This document shows positions 50,004 to 60,066 of a stretch of DNA of 64,000 nucleotides, piece after piece. Below the pieces are notes generated by a model. That model was not told the DNA's origin, made no database searches, and saw nothing but the letters and a program-made list of their open reading frames with translations. The stretch comes from Sphingomonas sp. TDK1 (GTDB lineage: Bacteria > Pseudomonadota > Alphaproteobacteria > Sphingomonadales > Sphingomonadaceae), in assembly GCF_001650735.1 (NCBI RefSeq), contig NZ_LXVY01000004.1:425123-489122 (forward strand). The letters run 5' to 3'. The first letter of the stretch is position 1; every line of letters begins with the position of its first letter. Position numbers and translations under genes: made by a program.

Positions 50004-50945
50004 ATGGACCCGAAAGGGCGCGATGCGCGCAGCCCGTGGACGATGCCATGGGCGGGATGGAAGTCCGTGCTCTGGCGCAGCTGGAACGAATCGAGTGACG
50101 ACAATATCGGCCTGATCGCCGCGGGCGTCGCATTTTACGGGTTCCTGGCGCTGGTGCCGCTGCTCGGTGCCGTAGTGCTCAGCTATGGGCTGGTCGCCGA
50201 TCCGGTGACGGTGCTCCACGATGTCCGCGCGCTTTCCACGATCCTGCCACGCGACATCGCGCTGGTGGTGGGCGATCAGCTGCTCGGGCTGGTGCACAGC
50301 CCGGACGGCCAGAAGGGGTTCGGCATCCTGATCGCGCTGGCGATCGCGCTGTTCGGCGCGCGCAACGGCGCGGGCGCGATCATGTCCGCACTGAACATCG
50401 CCTATGAGGAAAGGGAGAAGCGCAGCTTCGTCTGGGTCAATCTCACGGCGCTAGCGATCACACTGGGCGCGGTGCTCGCGGCGGTGATCGCCGCGATCGC
50501 CATGACCGCGCTCGGCGCGCTGGACCGGCTGCTGCCCTTCGCGCCCGATGCGCTGCTCGTGCTGGGCAAGATCGGCAGCCATGTGCTGCTGACGCTGGCG
50601 GGTGCGGCGGGCGCGGCGGCGCTGTACCGGTTCGGCCCCTCCCGCGCTCAGCCGCGCTGGCGCTGGATCACACCCGGATCGCTGCTCGCCGCGCTGCTGT
50701 GGCTGGCGCTGACGCTCGGCTTCGGCGCCTATGTCCGCTATATCGGCCGCTTCGATGCGACCTATGGCTCGCTCGGCGCCATCGTGGCGCTGCTCACCTG
50801 GCTCTATCTGTCGGCCTATGTGCTGCTGTTCGGTGCCGAGCTCAATTCGGAACTCGAGCACCAGACCGCCCACGATACCACCACCGGCCCCGCCGCCCCG
50901 CTGGGCAAGCGCCGCGCCTGGGTGGCGGACAATGTCGCCGAATGA
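50004..50945 (+). CDS. YihY/BrkB-family membrane protein
   Basis: A 313-residue integral membrane protein of the YihY/virulence factor BrkB family (once wrongly called RNase BN). About six membrane helices are visible. The conserved start WNESSDDNIGLIAAGVAFYGFLALVP and the later YVRYIGRFDATYGSLGAIVALLTWLYLSAY are diagnostic. Function is not established; transport has been proposed. The ATG at 50004 follows AAGGGGATGCAGG. The C-terminal 25 residues are polar. Confidence 0.9.
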   Translation: MDPKGRDARSPWTMPWAGWKSVLWRSWNESSDDNIGLIAAGVAFYGFLALVPLLGAVVLSYGLVADPVTVLHDVRALSTILPRDIALVVGDQLLGLVHSPDGQKGFGILIALAIALFGARNGAGAIMSALNIAYEEREKRSFVWVNLTALAITLGAVLAAVIAAIAMTALGALDRLLPFAPDALLVLGKIGSHVLLTLAGAAGAAALYRFGPSRAQPRWRWITPGSLLAALLWLALTLGFGAYVRYIGRFDATYGSLGAIVALLTWLYLSAYVLLFGAELNSELEHQTAHDTTTGPAAPLGKRRAWVADNVAE

Positions 50946-51008
50946 CGGCCCAACGGCTCGTCGCGTGCGTGGTGGCCCTGCCCTGCCTGCTTCCCCTATA
51001 GCGGCGCG

Positions 51009-53372
51009 ATGCCTCGCCTCCCCCTGATCTCGCTGCTGCTCGCGCTGCTGGTCGCCGCCCTTCCTGCCCAGGCTCAGCAGAATGCCTTCGATCTCGTCGG
51101 GCCCGACCTGAAGCTCAGCGTGACGCGTGGCGGCGTGACGCTGCCGATCGGGGCGGTGCCCTCGCTTCAGCCCGGCGACAAGGTGACGGCCGAGGCCGCG
51201 CTCCCGCCCGACCAGTCGGCGCACTATCTGCTGGTGGTAGCGTTCCTGCGCGGTGCGACCAATCCGCCGCCCAAGGACTGGTTCTTCGTCGCCGAGACTT
51301 GGCGCAAGAAGAAGAACCGCATGGAGCTGGAGGTTCCCAAGGGAGCCGAACAGGCGGTGCTGTTGCTCGCGCCGGAGACCGGCGGCGGCTTCGATGCGGT
51401 ACGCGATACGGTGCGCGGCCGCCCCGGCGTGTTCGTGCGGGCCGCGCAGGATCTGTTCCAGGCCTCGCTGGATCGCGCACGGCTCGATGCCTTCGTGACC
51501 GCGGTCGGCCGCATCGGCGAATCGGCGCCCGAACGCCTGTCCACCGCTGCGCCGGTGCTTGCCAACGCGCTGCGCATCAAGCTCAACGCCGAATGCCTGT
51601 CGCGGCCCCGCTCGCTGCAGGCGGCGTGCCTCACGCAGAATCGCGATTCGCTGGTCCTCCAGGCGCAGCGCGGCACCACCTTGGCCGAGACGCTGACCGG
51701 TGCGCCCGTGGACCTTGCCTATAGCCTTGCCGCGACCCCACAGGGCGGCGGCGGCTTCTACAGCCCCTATATCGGGCTGGCGCGCGACGTGGCCAAGCTG
51801 TTCGGGGCGTTTCGTAGCCCGCAATACCAGTACCTCCCGGCGCTGGGCCTAGGACGCGGCGACGCGCTGAAGCTGCTGCTCAACGCCGCGCCGTCGTTCC
51901 AGAATCCGCGCTCGGTGCTGGTCGTGGCGCTGCCGCCGCTGGGGGCCGCCACGCCGCCGATCTGGCAGGCGGGCGGCCCGACCCCGGTGTGCCTTGCCCA
52001 ACCCGGCCTCGCACTGCCGCTGGAAGATGCGCCGTTGCTCTACGCCACCGATTTCGCGCGATCCTTGTCGATCCACGTCACGAGCAACGACGGCAAAACA
52101 CGCGATTTCCCCGTCGCGCCCGACGTTGAGAAGGGCGGCGTCCGCCTCGACGAGGCGGTGCCCGCGGACCTGGGTACCGTGTCCAACGCGGTGCTGCAGG
52201 GCCGCTGGGGCTTCGATGGCTTCAGCGGGCCGCGCCTGCCGGTGCAGCTCGACGCCATGGGCGCATGGCGCGCCGTGCCGGACAGCAACGTGGTGGTCGG
52301 CCGCGAGCATCCGCTGGTGTTGCGCGGCGGGGCTGCCTTCTGCGTCAGCCAGATCGCGCTCAGCGACGCCAAGGGCGTGCGGACGCCGGTGCCGTTCAAG
52401 GTCAGCGGCCAGGACGAGCTGACGATGACGCTGCCGCTCAAGGACGCAAAGCCCGGCGCGCTGACGCTGAACATCGCCCGCTTCGGTACCGCTCCGCCGG
52501 ATATGATCCCGCTGGTCGCCCGGCTGGAGGCGAGCCGGCTCGACCGCTTCGTGCTGCACGAGGGCGACCGCGACGGGGTGCTAGACGGCGCGCGGCTCGA
52601 CCAGGTGACCGGGCTCGACTGGCACGGCCTGCACTTCACCCCTGCCGACCTCTCGCGCGGCAAGGACGGCGACCAGCTTGCCCTCAAGGCCGACGCAGCG
52701 ATCCCCGCGGGCGATGGCGAGGCCGTGGTGCGGCTGCGCGACGGGCGCACGATGAAGCTGTCGGTTCGCGCGACGGCACCGCGGCCCGCGGCGACGCTGC
52801 TCAGCCGCGCGGCGAGCGGCAAGGCCGCGTCCGGTGCGCTTGCCCTGACCCTGCCGGAGGGCGTGCTCCCGGCCGACGCTGCGATCGACTTTTCGTTCAA
52901 GATGACGCGCGGCACGCTGCGCGACGACGGAATCGTGGAGATCGCCGGGACCGATGGACCGAATGCACGCCTGGGCTTTCGCGACGGCGCGCTCCAGCGC
53001 ATCGGCGATGCGGTGGTGGTTGCCCATTTTGCACCCCGGGCGCTGCTCGGCGCGGGCATCACCGGGCCGCTACGCTACCGGCTAGTGCAGGGGGAAGCGG
53101 CGGGAGACTGGCAGCCGCTCGTCACCGTCGCGCGATTGCCCCAGCTTACCGGTCTTGCCTGCCCGGCCGAAGGCAGCAGCTGCACGCTTTCCGGTACCGA
53201 TCTGTTCCTGGTGGCCGCCATCGGGGACAAGCCAGACCTCGCGGGCGCAACCGCAGTGCCGCTGGGCTTTGTCGGCGGCAGCCTCGCGCTGCCGCGCCCG
53301 GTGGGCAAGACCCTCTACTTGCGGCTGCACGATGCGCCGGACAGCGTCGCCCAAGTAACCCTGCCCGGTTGA
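51009..53372 (+). CDS. Large unrecognised exported protein with Ig/TIG-like beta segments
   Basis: A 787-residue protein with a clean signal peptide (about 1-22, ending PAQAQ) and no other membrane helix, so it is periplasmic or secreted. I do not recognise a family. Residues 30-130 look like a beta domain; 140-330 are more helical and carry scattered cysteines; from about 400 the sequence is beta-rich. Two late segments (LDQVTGLDWHGLHFTPADL near 535 and LPQLTGLACPAEGSSCTLSG near 710) resemble TIG-type turns, which suggests tandem Ig-like modules. No enzymatic motif is visible. It starts 63 bases after the YihY gene. Confidence 0.75.
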   Translation: MPRLPLISLLLALLVAALPAQAQQNAFDLVGPDLKLSVTRGGVTLPIGAVPSLQPGDKVTAEAALPPDQSAHYLLVVAFLRGATNPPPKDWFFVAETWRKKKNRMELEVPKGAEQAVLLLAPETGGGFDAVRDTVRGRPGVFVRAAQDLFQASLDRARLDAFVTAVGRIGESAPERLSTAAPVLANALRIKLNAECLSRPRSLQAACLTQNRDSLVLQAQRGTTLAETLTGAPVDLAYSLAATPQGGGGFYSPYIGLARDVAKLFGAFRSPQYQYLPALGLGRGDALKLLLNAAPSFQNPRSVLVVALPPLGAATPPIWQAGGPTPVCLAQPGLALPLEDAPLLYATDFARSLSIHVTSNDGKTRDFPVAPDVEKGGVRLDEAVPADLGTVSNAVLQGRWGFDGFSGPRLPVQLDAMGAWRAVPDSNVVVGREHPLVLRGGAAFCVSQIALSDAKGVRTPVPFKVSGQDELTMTLPLKDAKPGALTLNIARFGTAPPDMIPLVARLEASRLDRFVLHEGDRDGVLDGARLDQVTGLDWHGLHFTPADLSRGKDGDQLALKADAAIPAGDGEAVVRLRDGRTMKLSVRATAPRPAATLLSRAASGKAASGALALTLPEGVLPADAAIDFSFKMTRGTLRDDGIVEIAGTDGPNARLGFRDGALQRIGDAVVVAHFAPRALLGAGITGPLRYRLVQGEAAGDWQPLVTVARLPQLTGLACPAEGSSCTLSGTDLFLVAAIGDKPDLAGATAVPLGFVGGSLALPRPVGKTLYLRLHDAPDSVAQVTLPG

Positions 53373-53453
53373 AAAGGGTCACAGAAAGCGCGTGGAACCC
53401 GCATGTTAGGCTGCTCGTTATCGAACATAACAGGAACCTTTCAGGAAGCCGCC

Positions 53454-53678
53454 ATGACCGAACCGCTCCACAATCCGAAGCTCGACGAACATCCCGGCTC
53501 GAATACCGAGAAGGATCCCGAGGACTGGGTGTCCGGGGACGATCCGATGACGGGCGCGCAGGCCTCCTATCTCACCACGCTGCTCGAAGAAGCCGGCGAG
53601 CCGCCGATCGAGGGCACGCTGAACAAGGCGGAAGCCTCGAAGCGGATCGATGCGCTGAAGGAACAGCTCGGCCGCTGA
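53454..53678 (+). CDS. DUF3072 family small protein
   Basis: A 74-residue acidic protein of the DUF3072 family. The recognisable core is DPMTGAQASYLTTLLEEAGEP followed by LNKAEASKRID, a short helix pair reminiscent of SAP-like folds. The function is unknown. The ATG follows CAGGAAGCC. It converges on kdsA with 12 bases between. Confidence 0.85.
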   Translation: MTEPLHNPKLDEHPGSNTEKDPEDWVSGDDPMTGAQASYLTTLLEEAGEPPIEGTLNKAEASKRIDALKEQLGR

Positions 53679-53690
53679 GCGGCGGCGAAT

Positions 53691-54512
53691 TCAGCCCGCC
53701 TTGGCGAGAGCGTCGAATGCCTTCAGTCGGGCGAGCAGCGCCGGCATCTCGTCCAGCGGCACCATGTTGGGGCCATCGCTGGGCGCGGTGTCGGGCGCCT
53801 GATGCGTTTCGATGAACACCGCCGCGACCCCCACCGCTACGGCCGCGCGGGCGAGCGTCGGGACGAATTCGCGCTGGCCGCCCGAACTGGTGCCCTGCCC
53901 GCCCGGCTGCTGCACGGAATGGGTGGCGTCGAACATCACGGGATAGCCCGTCTCCGCCATGATCGGCAGCGAGCGCATATCGCTCACCAGCGTGTTGTAG
54001 CCGAAGCTGGCTCCGCGCTCGCACAGGATAACATTGTCGTTGCCGGAGGATGCGATCTTTCGGGCGACATTCTTCATGTCCCAGGGCGCGAGGAACTGGC
54101 CCTTCTTCACGTTCACGGCGCGGCCGGTCTGCGCGGCGGCGACCAGCAGGTCGGTCTGGCGGCACAGGAAGGCCGGGATTTGCAGCACGTCGACCACCTC
54201 CGCCACCGGTGCGCACTGGCCAGCATCATGGACGTCGGTCAGTACCGGGCAGCCGAACTGTGCCTTGAGGTCCGCGAACACCTGCAGCGCCGCCTGCATG
54301 CCGATGCCGCGCGGCGCGTCGATCGAGGTGCGGTTCCCCTTGTCGAACGAGCTCTTGTAGATAAAATCGATGCCGAGATCGGCGCACAGCTTGGTCAGCG
54401 CCTCCGCCATGAAGAAGGCATGGTCGCGGCTCTCCATCGCGCAGGGGCCGGCAACGAGCACGAAGGGCTTGTCGTTGGCGATCTCGAGGGCACCGACCTT
54501 CACCGTCTTCAT
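53691..54512 (-). CDS. kdsA: 3-deoxy-8-phosphooctulonate synthase
   Basis: A 273-residue TIM-barrel aldolase that condenses arabinose-5-phosphate with phosphoenolpyruvate to make KDO-8-phosphate for lipopolysaccharide. Seen are [42 protein letters not shown] and [13 protein letters not shown]. The ATG at 54512 has AAGGA eight bases upstream; a GTG at 54527 is an in-frame alternative. It is divergent from the glucose dehydrogenase gene. Confidence 0.95.
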   Translation of the reverse strand: MKTVKVGALEIANDKPFVLVAGPCAMESRDHAFFMAEALTKLCADLGIDFIYKSSFDKGNRTSIDAPRGIGMQAALQVFADLKAQFGCPVLTDVHDAGQCAPVAEVVDVLQIPAFLCRQTDLLVAAAQTGRAVNVKKGQFLAPWDMKNVARKIASSGNDNVILCERGASFGYNTLVSDMRSLPIMAETGYPVMFDATHSVQQPGGQGTSSGGQREFVPTLARAAVAVGVAAVFIETHQAPDTAPSDGPNMVPLDEMPALLARLKAFDALAKAG

Positions 54513-54680
54513 CCGCAAATCCTTCACGTCATTCTACCTTCGTCGCCCGGACGGACCCGTCCGCGCGCAGGCCGCAACCGCCTACGCCAGAAAAACATGA
54601 TTGGTCGAGCCCGCTGCGGAACCTCGGCACCACGCAACCGGTTGGGCGGGCATTCCCGTTACCCCAGCCGGAGCGCCCCG

Positions 54681-57080
54681 ATGGCCGACCAGCAACGTTC
54701 CTCGCGCGTGCTTACCGTGCTTGCCGTACTCCTGGCGCTGGTCGGTCTCGCGATCGGCGGCGGCGGGCTCTGGCTGGCGCTGCTGGGCGGATCGATCTAC
54801 TATTTGCTCGCCGGCACGGCGCTGCTCGCCACCGCTTGGCTGCTGCACCGGCGCGACCCCAAGGCGCTGTTCCTCTACGCCGTGCTGCTGATCGCGACGA
54901 TGGTGTGGGCGGTGGCCGAGGCCGGATGGGACTTCTGGGCGCTCGCCCCGCGTGGCGACGTGCTGGTCCCGCTCGGCATCGTGCTGGCGCTGCCCTGGGT
55001 GACGCGGCGGCTCGGCTCGCCGCGCTGGCCGGGACGCGCCTGGCCGCTGGTCGGCAGCCTGGGGGCTGCCGCGATGGTGCTGCTCGCCACCGCCTTCACC
55101 AATCCGCACGACCTTGCCGGGTCGCTGCCTGGCGCGCGCGGGATCGCGCCGGCAAGCGTGCTGGGCGATACACCGAAGGAGGACTGGAGCGCCTATGGCC
55201 GCTCGTGGCGGGGCGACCGCTGGTCGCCGATCGATCAGATCACGCCCGGCAATGTCGCCAAGCTGGAAAAGGCCTGGGAATTCCATACGGGGGACCTGAA
55301 GACTGGGGCGGACCCGGACGAGTTCACCTATGAAGTGACGCCGATCAAGGTCGGCGGCCTCGTCTATCTCTGCTCACCACACAATATCGTGTTCGCGCTT
55401 GATCCGGAAACGGGAAAGCAGGTCTGGCGCTACGATCCGCAGATCCGGTCGTCGCAGGAGATGCAGCACCTCACCTGCCGCGGCGTCTCCTATCACAGCA
55501 ACGGCGCCGCGCCCGGCACCGGCGGACTCTGCGCCAACCGGATCATCATGGGTACGAACGACGCCCGACTGATCGCGCTGGATGCGACGAGCGGCCGACC
55601 CTGCCCCGGCTTTGGCATCAACGGTCAGGTCGATGTATGGCCGGGCCTGCCGGGCCAGCAGCGCGGCTGGTGGCAGATCACCTCTCCCCCCGTCATCATC
55701 GGCAACCTCGCCGTGTTTGGCGGTGCGGTATATGACAACAAAACGACCTTCATGCCCTCCGGCGTGGTCCGCGGCTATGACGTGAATACCGGCCGCGCCG
55801 TCTGGGCGTTCGACCCCGCCAACCCCGACGACACGCGCCCCAAGGCGTCCGGCGCCGGCCGATACACGCCGTCGAGCCCCAACAGCTGGACGATCGCCGC
55901 CGCCGATCCGGCGCTCGGGCTTGTCTACATCCCGACCGGCATGGCCGCGATCGACCAATGGGGCGGCCGTCGCACGCCGGAGACGGAGCGATTCGCCACC
56001 TCGGTGATCGCGCTGGAGGCTGCGACCGGCAAGGTCCGCTGGACCTTCCAGACCGTCCATCACGATCTCTGGGACATGGACGTGCCCGCCCAGCCCGCGC
56101 TGGTCGACCTGAACCTGCCGGGTCGCAGCCGCGTGCCGGCGCTGATCCAGTCGACCAAGACGGGCAATATCTTCGTGCTCGACCGGCGCACCGGCCAGCC
56201 GGTGGTGCCGGTTCGCGAGATCCCCGTGCCGCAGGGCGCCGCAGCGGGCGACCGCACGTCCCCCACCCAACCCGAATCCGCGCTCAGCCTGATGTCGAAG
56301 AAGCGTGTCACCGATGCGGACATGTGGGGGGCGACGATGTTCGACCAGCTTGCCTGCCGCATCAAGTTCAAGCGGCTGCGCTACGAAGGGCCGTTCACCC
56401 CGCCGTCGCAGCAGGGCACGCTCGTCTTCCCAGGCAATTTCGGCGTGATGGACTGGGGCGGCATGGCGATCGATCCGGTCCGCATGATCGCCTTTGCCCA
56501 CCCGAATTACATGGCCTTCGTCGATCGGCTGGTGCCGCGGCCCGAATCAGACGCGGCTGACCCCAAACTGCGCGGCCCCGCGGGGGGCTCCGACTTCAGC
56601 GGATCCGACATCAAGGGGTTCAACCCCAACACCGGCGCGCCGTTCGCGGTGGCGCTGAACCCCTTCCTCTCGGCACTGGGCCTGCCCTGTCAGGCGCCGC
56701 CCTGGGGCTATGTCGCCGGCATCGATCTGGTAAGCGGCAAGACCGTATGGCAGCACCGCAACGGCACCTCGCGCGACCAGACTCCGGTCCCCTTGCCCTT
56801 CAAGCTAGGCGTGCCATCGCTCGGCGGGCCGATGCTGACGGCGGGCGGCGTCGCCTTCATGGGCTCGGCACTGGATTACTATCTGCGCGCCTATGACGTG
56901 ACGACCGGCAGGGTCCTCTGGCGCGGTCGCCTGCCGGCTGGCGGCCAGGCGACGCCGATGAGCTATTGGTCCGGCGCGAGCGGGCGGCAGTTCGTAGTGA
57001 TCGCCGCCGGTGGCCATGGCTCGCTGGGGACAAAGCGCGGCGATTCGATCGTCGCCTATGCCCTGCCCAAGTCGCGCTGA
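54681..57080 (+). CDS. gcd: Membrane-bound PQQ-dependent glucose dehydrogenase family protein
   Basis: A 799-residue quinoprotein. Residues 8-135 hold about five membrane helices that pass electrons to ubiquinone, and the rest is a periplasmic eight-bladed propeller binding PQQ and calcium. Family segments include WSAYGRSWRGDRWSPIDQI, LICSPHN-like, DPQI, and FQTVHHDLWDMDVPAQPAL, plus the end GGHGSLGTKRGDSIVAYALP. E. coli Gcd is 796 residues and oxidises glucose to gluconolactone; quinate/shikimate dehydrogenases are close relatives, so the sugar is not certain. No pqq genes are in the window. Confidence 0.9.
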   Translation: MADQQRSSRVLTVLAVLLALVGLAIGGGGLWLALLGGSIYYLLAGTALLATAWLLHRRDPKALFLYAVLLIATMVWAVAEAGWDFWALAPRGDVLVPLGIVLALPWVTRRLGSPRWPGRAWPLVGSLGAAAMVLLATAFTNPHDLAGSLPGARGIAPASVLGDTPKEDWSAYGRSWRGDRWSPIDQITPGNVAKLEKAWEFHTGDLKTGADPDEFTYEVTPIKVGGLVYLCSPHNIVFALDPETGKQVWRYDPQIRSSQEMQHLTCRGVSYHSNGAAPGTGGLCANRIIMGTNDARLIALDATSGRPCPGFGINGQVDVWPGLPGQQRGWWQITSPPVIIGNLAVFGGAVYDNKTTFMPSGVVRGYDVNTGRAVWAFDPANPDDTRPKASGAGRYTPSSPNSWTIAAADPALGLVYIPTGMAAIDQWGGRRTPETERFATSVIALEAATGKVRWTFQTVHHDLWDMDVPAQPALVDLNLPGRSRVPALIQSTKTGNIFVLDRRTGQPVVPVREIPVPQGAAAGDRTSPTQPESALSLMSKKRVTDADMWGATMFDQLACRIKFKRLRYEGPFTPPSQQGTLVFPGNFGVMDWGGMAIDPVRMIAFAHPNYMAFVDRLVPRPESDAADPKLRGPAGGSDFSGSDIKGFNPNTGAPFAVALNPFLSALGLPCQAPPWGYVAGIDLVSGKTVWQHRNGTSRDQTPVPLPFKLGVPSLGGPMLTAGGVAFMGSALDYYLRAYDVTTGRVLWRGRLPAGGQATPMSYWSGASGRQFVVIAAGGHGSLGTKRGDSIVAYALPKSR

Positions 57081-57201
57081 GACTGCGGACGACTTCGTTA
57101 CGGCATAAGTATTGATCCAGGATATGGGTTTGACTTTCGCCGTGAAATACCCGTCTCTGCCTGGTGGACCTACTCGGTCCTGATAACGGGGACAGGTCAA
57201 T

Positions 57202-59136
57202 TTGCGTCGTTCGCTGATCCTGATGGGTCTGACCGGTCTGCTGCCGATCGTCGTACTCGGTTCCGCGTACGGCGCCGTCACCCTGCGCGAACAACGCGCC
57301 GCGCTTGATCGCCAGGCAGCCCTTGCGAGCCGATCGACCGCGCGGCTGGTGGGCCGCGAGATCGCCGCCACGATCGACGCGGTGAAGATGATCAGCCGCT
57401 CCCCGTCGCTCGACAATGGCATCGATCGTCCGCGATTCACGATGCTGGGTCTGAGATTGATGGAGGACCACCGCAACTGGTCCGCCCTCAGCATCGCCGA
57501 TTCCGACGGCAACCGCCTGCTGGATCTACCGCGGCCGATTGGCGGCGCGCTGGGAAAGGTCATCGATCCCTTCAGTCTCGCCAGGGCGGTGCGCACCCGC
57601 CAGGCCCAGATAGGCCATGTCATCAAGGGACCACGCGGAATCACCGCCTTCGCCGTGCGCGCACCCGTATTGCGGGGACACAGCGTGCCGTATGTCGTTT
57701 CCGCCGTGGTGCCGGTGCAGGCGATGCAGCACCTGCTGTTCGCGGAGGAAGTGCCGCCCGACTGGCGCGTGCGACTGTTCGACAAGCGCGGCGCGGTGAT
57801 CGCGCAATCGGGCCCGACCACGCAGGACTCCATGCAGTCAGTAGTCAGCGCGGTTCCGGAGGCGGGCTGGCGGGTGGAGGTTGCCGTACCCAGGGGTGCC
57901 TTCGCGGCACTGACCCGTCAGACACGCATTGTCCTGATCGTCGGTGGGCTGGTTGCGCTTGCGGTGTTCGCGGCGCTCACCTTTGCCCTGGCGATCGAGC
58001 TTCGCCGGTTCCGGCAACGCCAAGCGGCGACGCTGCAGGCACAACGGCTGGAGGCGCTCGGGCGGCTGACCGGCGGCGTAGCGCACGATCTCAACAATCT
58101 GCTCACCCCCATTCTGGGCGGGCTGGACCTGTTACGCGCGCGCATCGGCGACGACGTCAAGGCCAAGCGCTACATCGATAGCGCCACCAGCAGTGCCGAG
58201 CGTGCCCGCAGCCTGGTTGCGCGCCTGCTCGCCTACGCCAAGCGCCAGGCGCTGACGCCGGAGGCGATCGACGTGCCGGCGATGCTCGCCGATCTGCACG
58301 AGTTGCTCCAGCGGTCGGTGGGGCCGGCGATCCGTTGCGCGATCGAAGCCGACGACGGTCTTCCCGCAGTGCGCGCCGATCGCAATCAGCTGGAGCTGGC
58401 CGTCCTGAACCTAGTGATCAATGCCCGCGACGCCATCCACAGCCGCGGCGGCGGCCATGGCACGATTAGAATCGAAGCCCACCTGTCCCGCCGCGACGAG
58501 GCTCGCGGGCTGGCACGGGGTGCCTATCTTGCACTTGTCGTGCACGATGACGGCTGTGGAATGGACGCAGCGACGCTGCGCCGCGCGATGGAGCCCTTCT
58601 TCACCACCAAGGCGGGCGATCGCGGCACCGGACTCGGCCTGTCGATGGTCCACGGCTTTGCCGAACAATCGGCGGGGCGGCTACTCTTGGAAAGCGTGCC
58701 GGGCCAGGGTACGCACGCCACGCTGATCCTGCCGGCGACCGACGCAGTGCCACCGGTGCCGGTCGCGGTGCGCGAACGCCCGACGCGCACCGCCGAGATC
58801 CTGCTGGTCGACGACGATCCCGCCGTTCGCGAAGCCGCAGCCGAAGTGCTGCGCGCCCATGGTCACCTGGTGGCCGAGGCGGATTCGCTGCGCGAGGGAA
58901 TGGCCGCCCTTGCCGGCGCACCCGATACGGCGCTGGTGATTACCGACTATATGATGCCGGGCGGCACCGGCGGCGAGTTCATCACACGCGCACGCCATGC
59001 GGGTCTGCCTCAGCCCTTCCTGCTGCTGACCGGTTACACCGATGCAGCCGAAGACCTGCCCGCCGATGTGCCGCAGCTGCGCAAGCCGTTCCGGGAACGC
59101 GAGTTGCTGGATGCGGTGGACGCGTTGCTCGACTGA
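57202..59136 (+). CDS. Membrane hybrid histidine kinase with C-terminal receiver
   Basis: A 644-residue sensor. It has a membrane helix at about 5-25, an extracytoplasmic sensor region (28-235) and a second helix (238-262). The kinase core follows: the phosphorylated histidine is H295 in GGVAHDLNNLL, and the ATP-binding motifs are NLVINARDAI, DDGCGM and GTGLGLSMVHG. A receiver domain (532-644) has the DDD acidic pocket, the phospho-aspartate in TDYMMPGG (near 582) and the KPF lysine. The start is a TTG with GGGGACAGG upstream. No separate response regulator is adjacent. Confidence 0.92.
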   Translation: MRRSLILMGLTGLLPIVVLGSAYGAVTLREQRAALDRQAALASRSTARLVGREIAATIDAVKMISRSPSLDNGIDRPRFTMLGLRLMEDHRNWSALSIADSDGNRLLDLPRPIGGALGKVIDPFSLARAVRTRQAQIGHVIKGPRGITAFAVRAPVLRGHSVPYVVSAVVPVQAMQHLLFAEEVPPDWRVRLFDKRGAVIAQSGPTTQDSMQSVVSAVPEAGWRVEVAVPRGAFAALTRQTRIVLIVGGLVALAVFAALTFALAIELRRFRQRQAATLQAQRLEALGRLTGGVAHDLNNLLTPILGGLDLLRARIGDDVKAKRYIDSATSSAERARSLVARLLAYAKRQALTPEAIDVPAMLADLHELLQRSVGPAIRCAIEADDGLPAVRADRNQLELAVLNLVINARDAIHSRGGGHGTIRIEAHLSRRDEARGLARGAYLALVVHDDGCGMDAATLRRAMEPFFTTKAGDRGTGLGLSMVHGFAEQSAGRLLLESVPGQGTHATLILPATDAVPPVPVAVRERPTRTAEILLVDDDPAVREAAAEVLRAHGHLVAEADSLREGMAALAGAPDTALVITDYMMPGGTGGEFITRARHAGLPQPFLLLTGYTDAAEDLPADVPQLRKPFRERELLDAVDALLD

Positions 59137-59143
59137 ACCCGCC

Positions 59144-59881
59144 TCACATCTCGCCCGGACCGGGCAGCCAGACGGGATCGAACCGCACCCGACGCGGCGG
59201 CAGCGGCGAGATCTTGCGCAGCCTGTCGATGTCGCCGAGCGCGATCCGCTGGCCATGCCGCGCGATCAATCCCTCGCGTTCCAGCAGCCGCATCGTGCGG
59301 TTGACGTGCACGGCCGTCAGCCCGAGCACGTCGCCTAGGACCTCCTGGGTTAGCGGCAGGTCGAAACGGCCCTCCTCCACCGCCCCGATCTTGGCCAGCC
59401 GATCGTGCAGATCGAGCAGCAGCCGCACCATCCGCTCCCGCGCAGAGGACTTTCCCATCGCCGCCACGATGTCCATCAATGCCAGTCGCTCCACCTGAAC
59501 GCCCATCAACAGCAATGACCCAAGCCGCGGATAGGCGATCAGCACGTCACGAAGCCGTACCAGCGGCACCGCCGCGATCCGGCATTCGGTCACCGCCACC
59601 AGCGTATCGGCAGCGGTATCCAGGACCATGCTGGGCGTGCTCATCATGTCGCCGGTGATGTGGACCTTGACGATCTGCCGCTGCCCGGCGGGCAGCCGGA
59701 TCGCCGCAGTGGCCCAGCCTTCGAGCAACAGATAGATCGCGTCCACCGGATCGCGCTCGCGGCGGATCGTGCCGTTGCGACGGACGAGAATTTCCGGATC
59801 GCCCATGCCGCGCAGGGCGTGGGCTTCCGCTTCGGTGAGCGTCGCCTGCTCGTGGAACCGCGTCAACGGATAGTTCGGCAC
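59144..59881 (-). CDS. Crp/Fnr-family transcriptional regulator
   Basis: A 245-residue regulator with an N-terminal cyclic-nucleotide-binding-like beta barrel (about 30-140) and a C-terminal winged helix-turn-helix (LTQEVLGDVLGLTAVHVNRTMRLLEREGL). The FNR-type N-terminal cysteine cluster is absent, so it is not a classical oxygen sensor. A GTG at 59881 with a G-rich ribosome site is preferred; GTG at 59977 or 59920 would add 32 or 13 residues. It converges on the histidine kinase, seven bases apart. Its targets are not known. Confidence 0.85.
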   Translation of the reverse strand: MPNYPLTRFHEQATLTEAEAHALRGMGDPEILVRRNGTIRRERDPVDAIYLLLEGWATAAIRLPAGQRQIVKVHITGDMMSTPSMVLDTAADTLVAVTECRIAAVPLVRLRDVLIAYPRLGSLLLMGVQVERLALMDIVAAMGKSSARERMVRLLLDLHDRLAKIGAVEEGRFDLPLTQEVLGDVLGLTAVHVNRTMRLLEREGLIARHGQRIALGDIDRLRKISPLPPRRVRFDPVWLPGPGEM

Positions 59882-60021
59882 CCCCGATGTTCCCCCCCTA
59901 CTGGATGTGTTCGCCGGCACGGCGGCCCTTCCACGCCGGGCCGCAGTCGCTCGCGAAACGATTCCTAACCGGCCCACTTCCGGCTGGCAATCACACCCAT
60001 GGGGGAAATTCGGCTTAACCT

Positions 60022-60050
60022 GTTATAAGATCTAGCTTTTCATCCTTGAA
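60022..60050 (-). promoter_or_regulatory. Weak promoter-like pair upstream of the Crp/Fnr gene
   Basis: On the reverse strand TTCAAG (60045-60050) and TATAAC (60022-60027) are spaced by 17 bases in a locally A+T-rich stretch. The -10 match is fair and the -35 match is poor. Confidence 0.3.
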
Positions 60051-60066
60051 ACCGAGGTGCCTGCGC

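Noticed and set aside
60015..60029. Possible CtrA site (TTAA-N7-TTAA) upstream of the Crp/Fnr gene
   Set aside because: Only the first half matches; the second reads TAAG, which is too weak to call.
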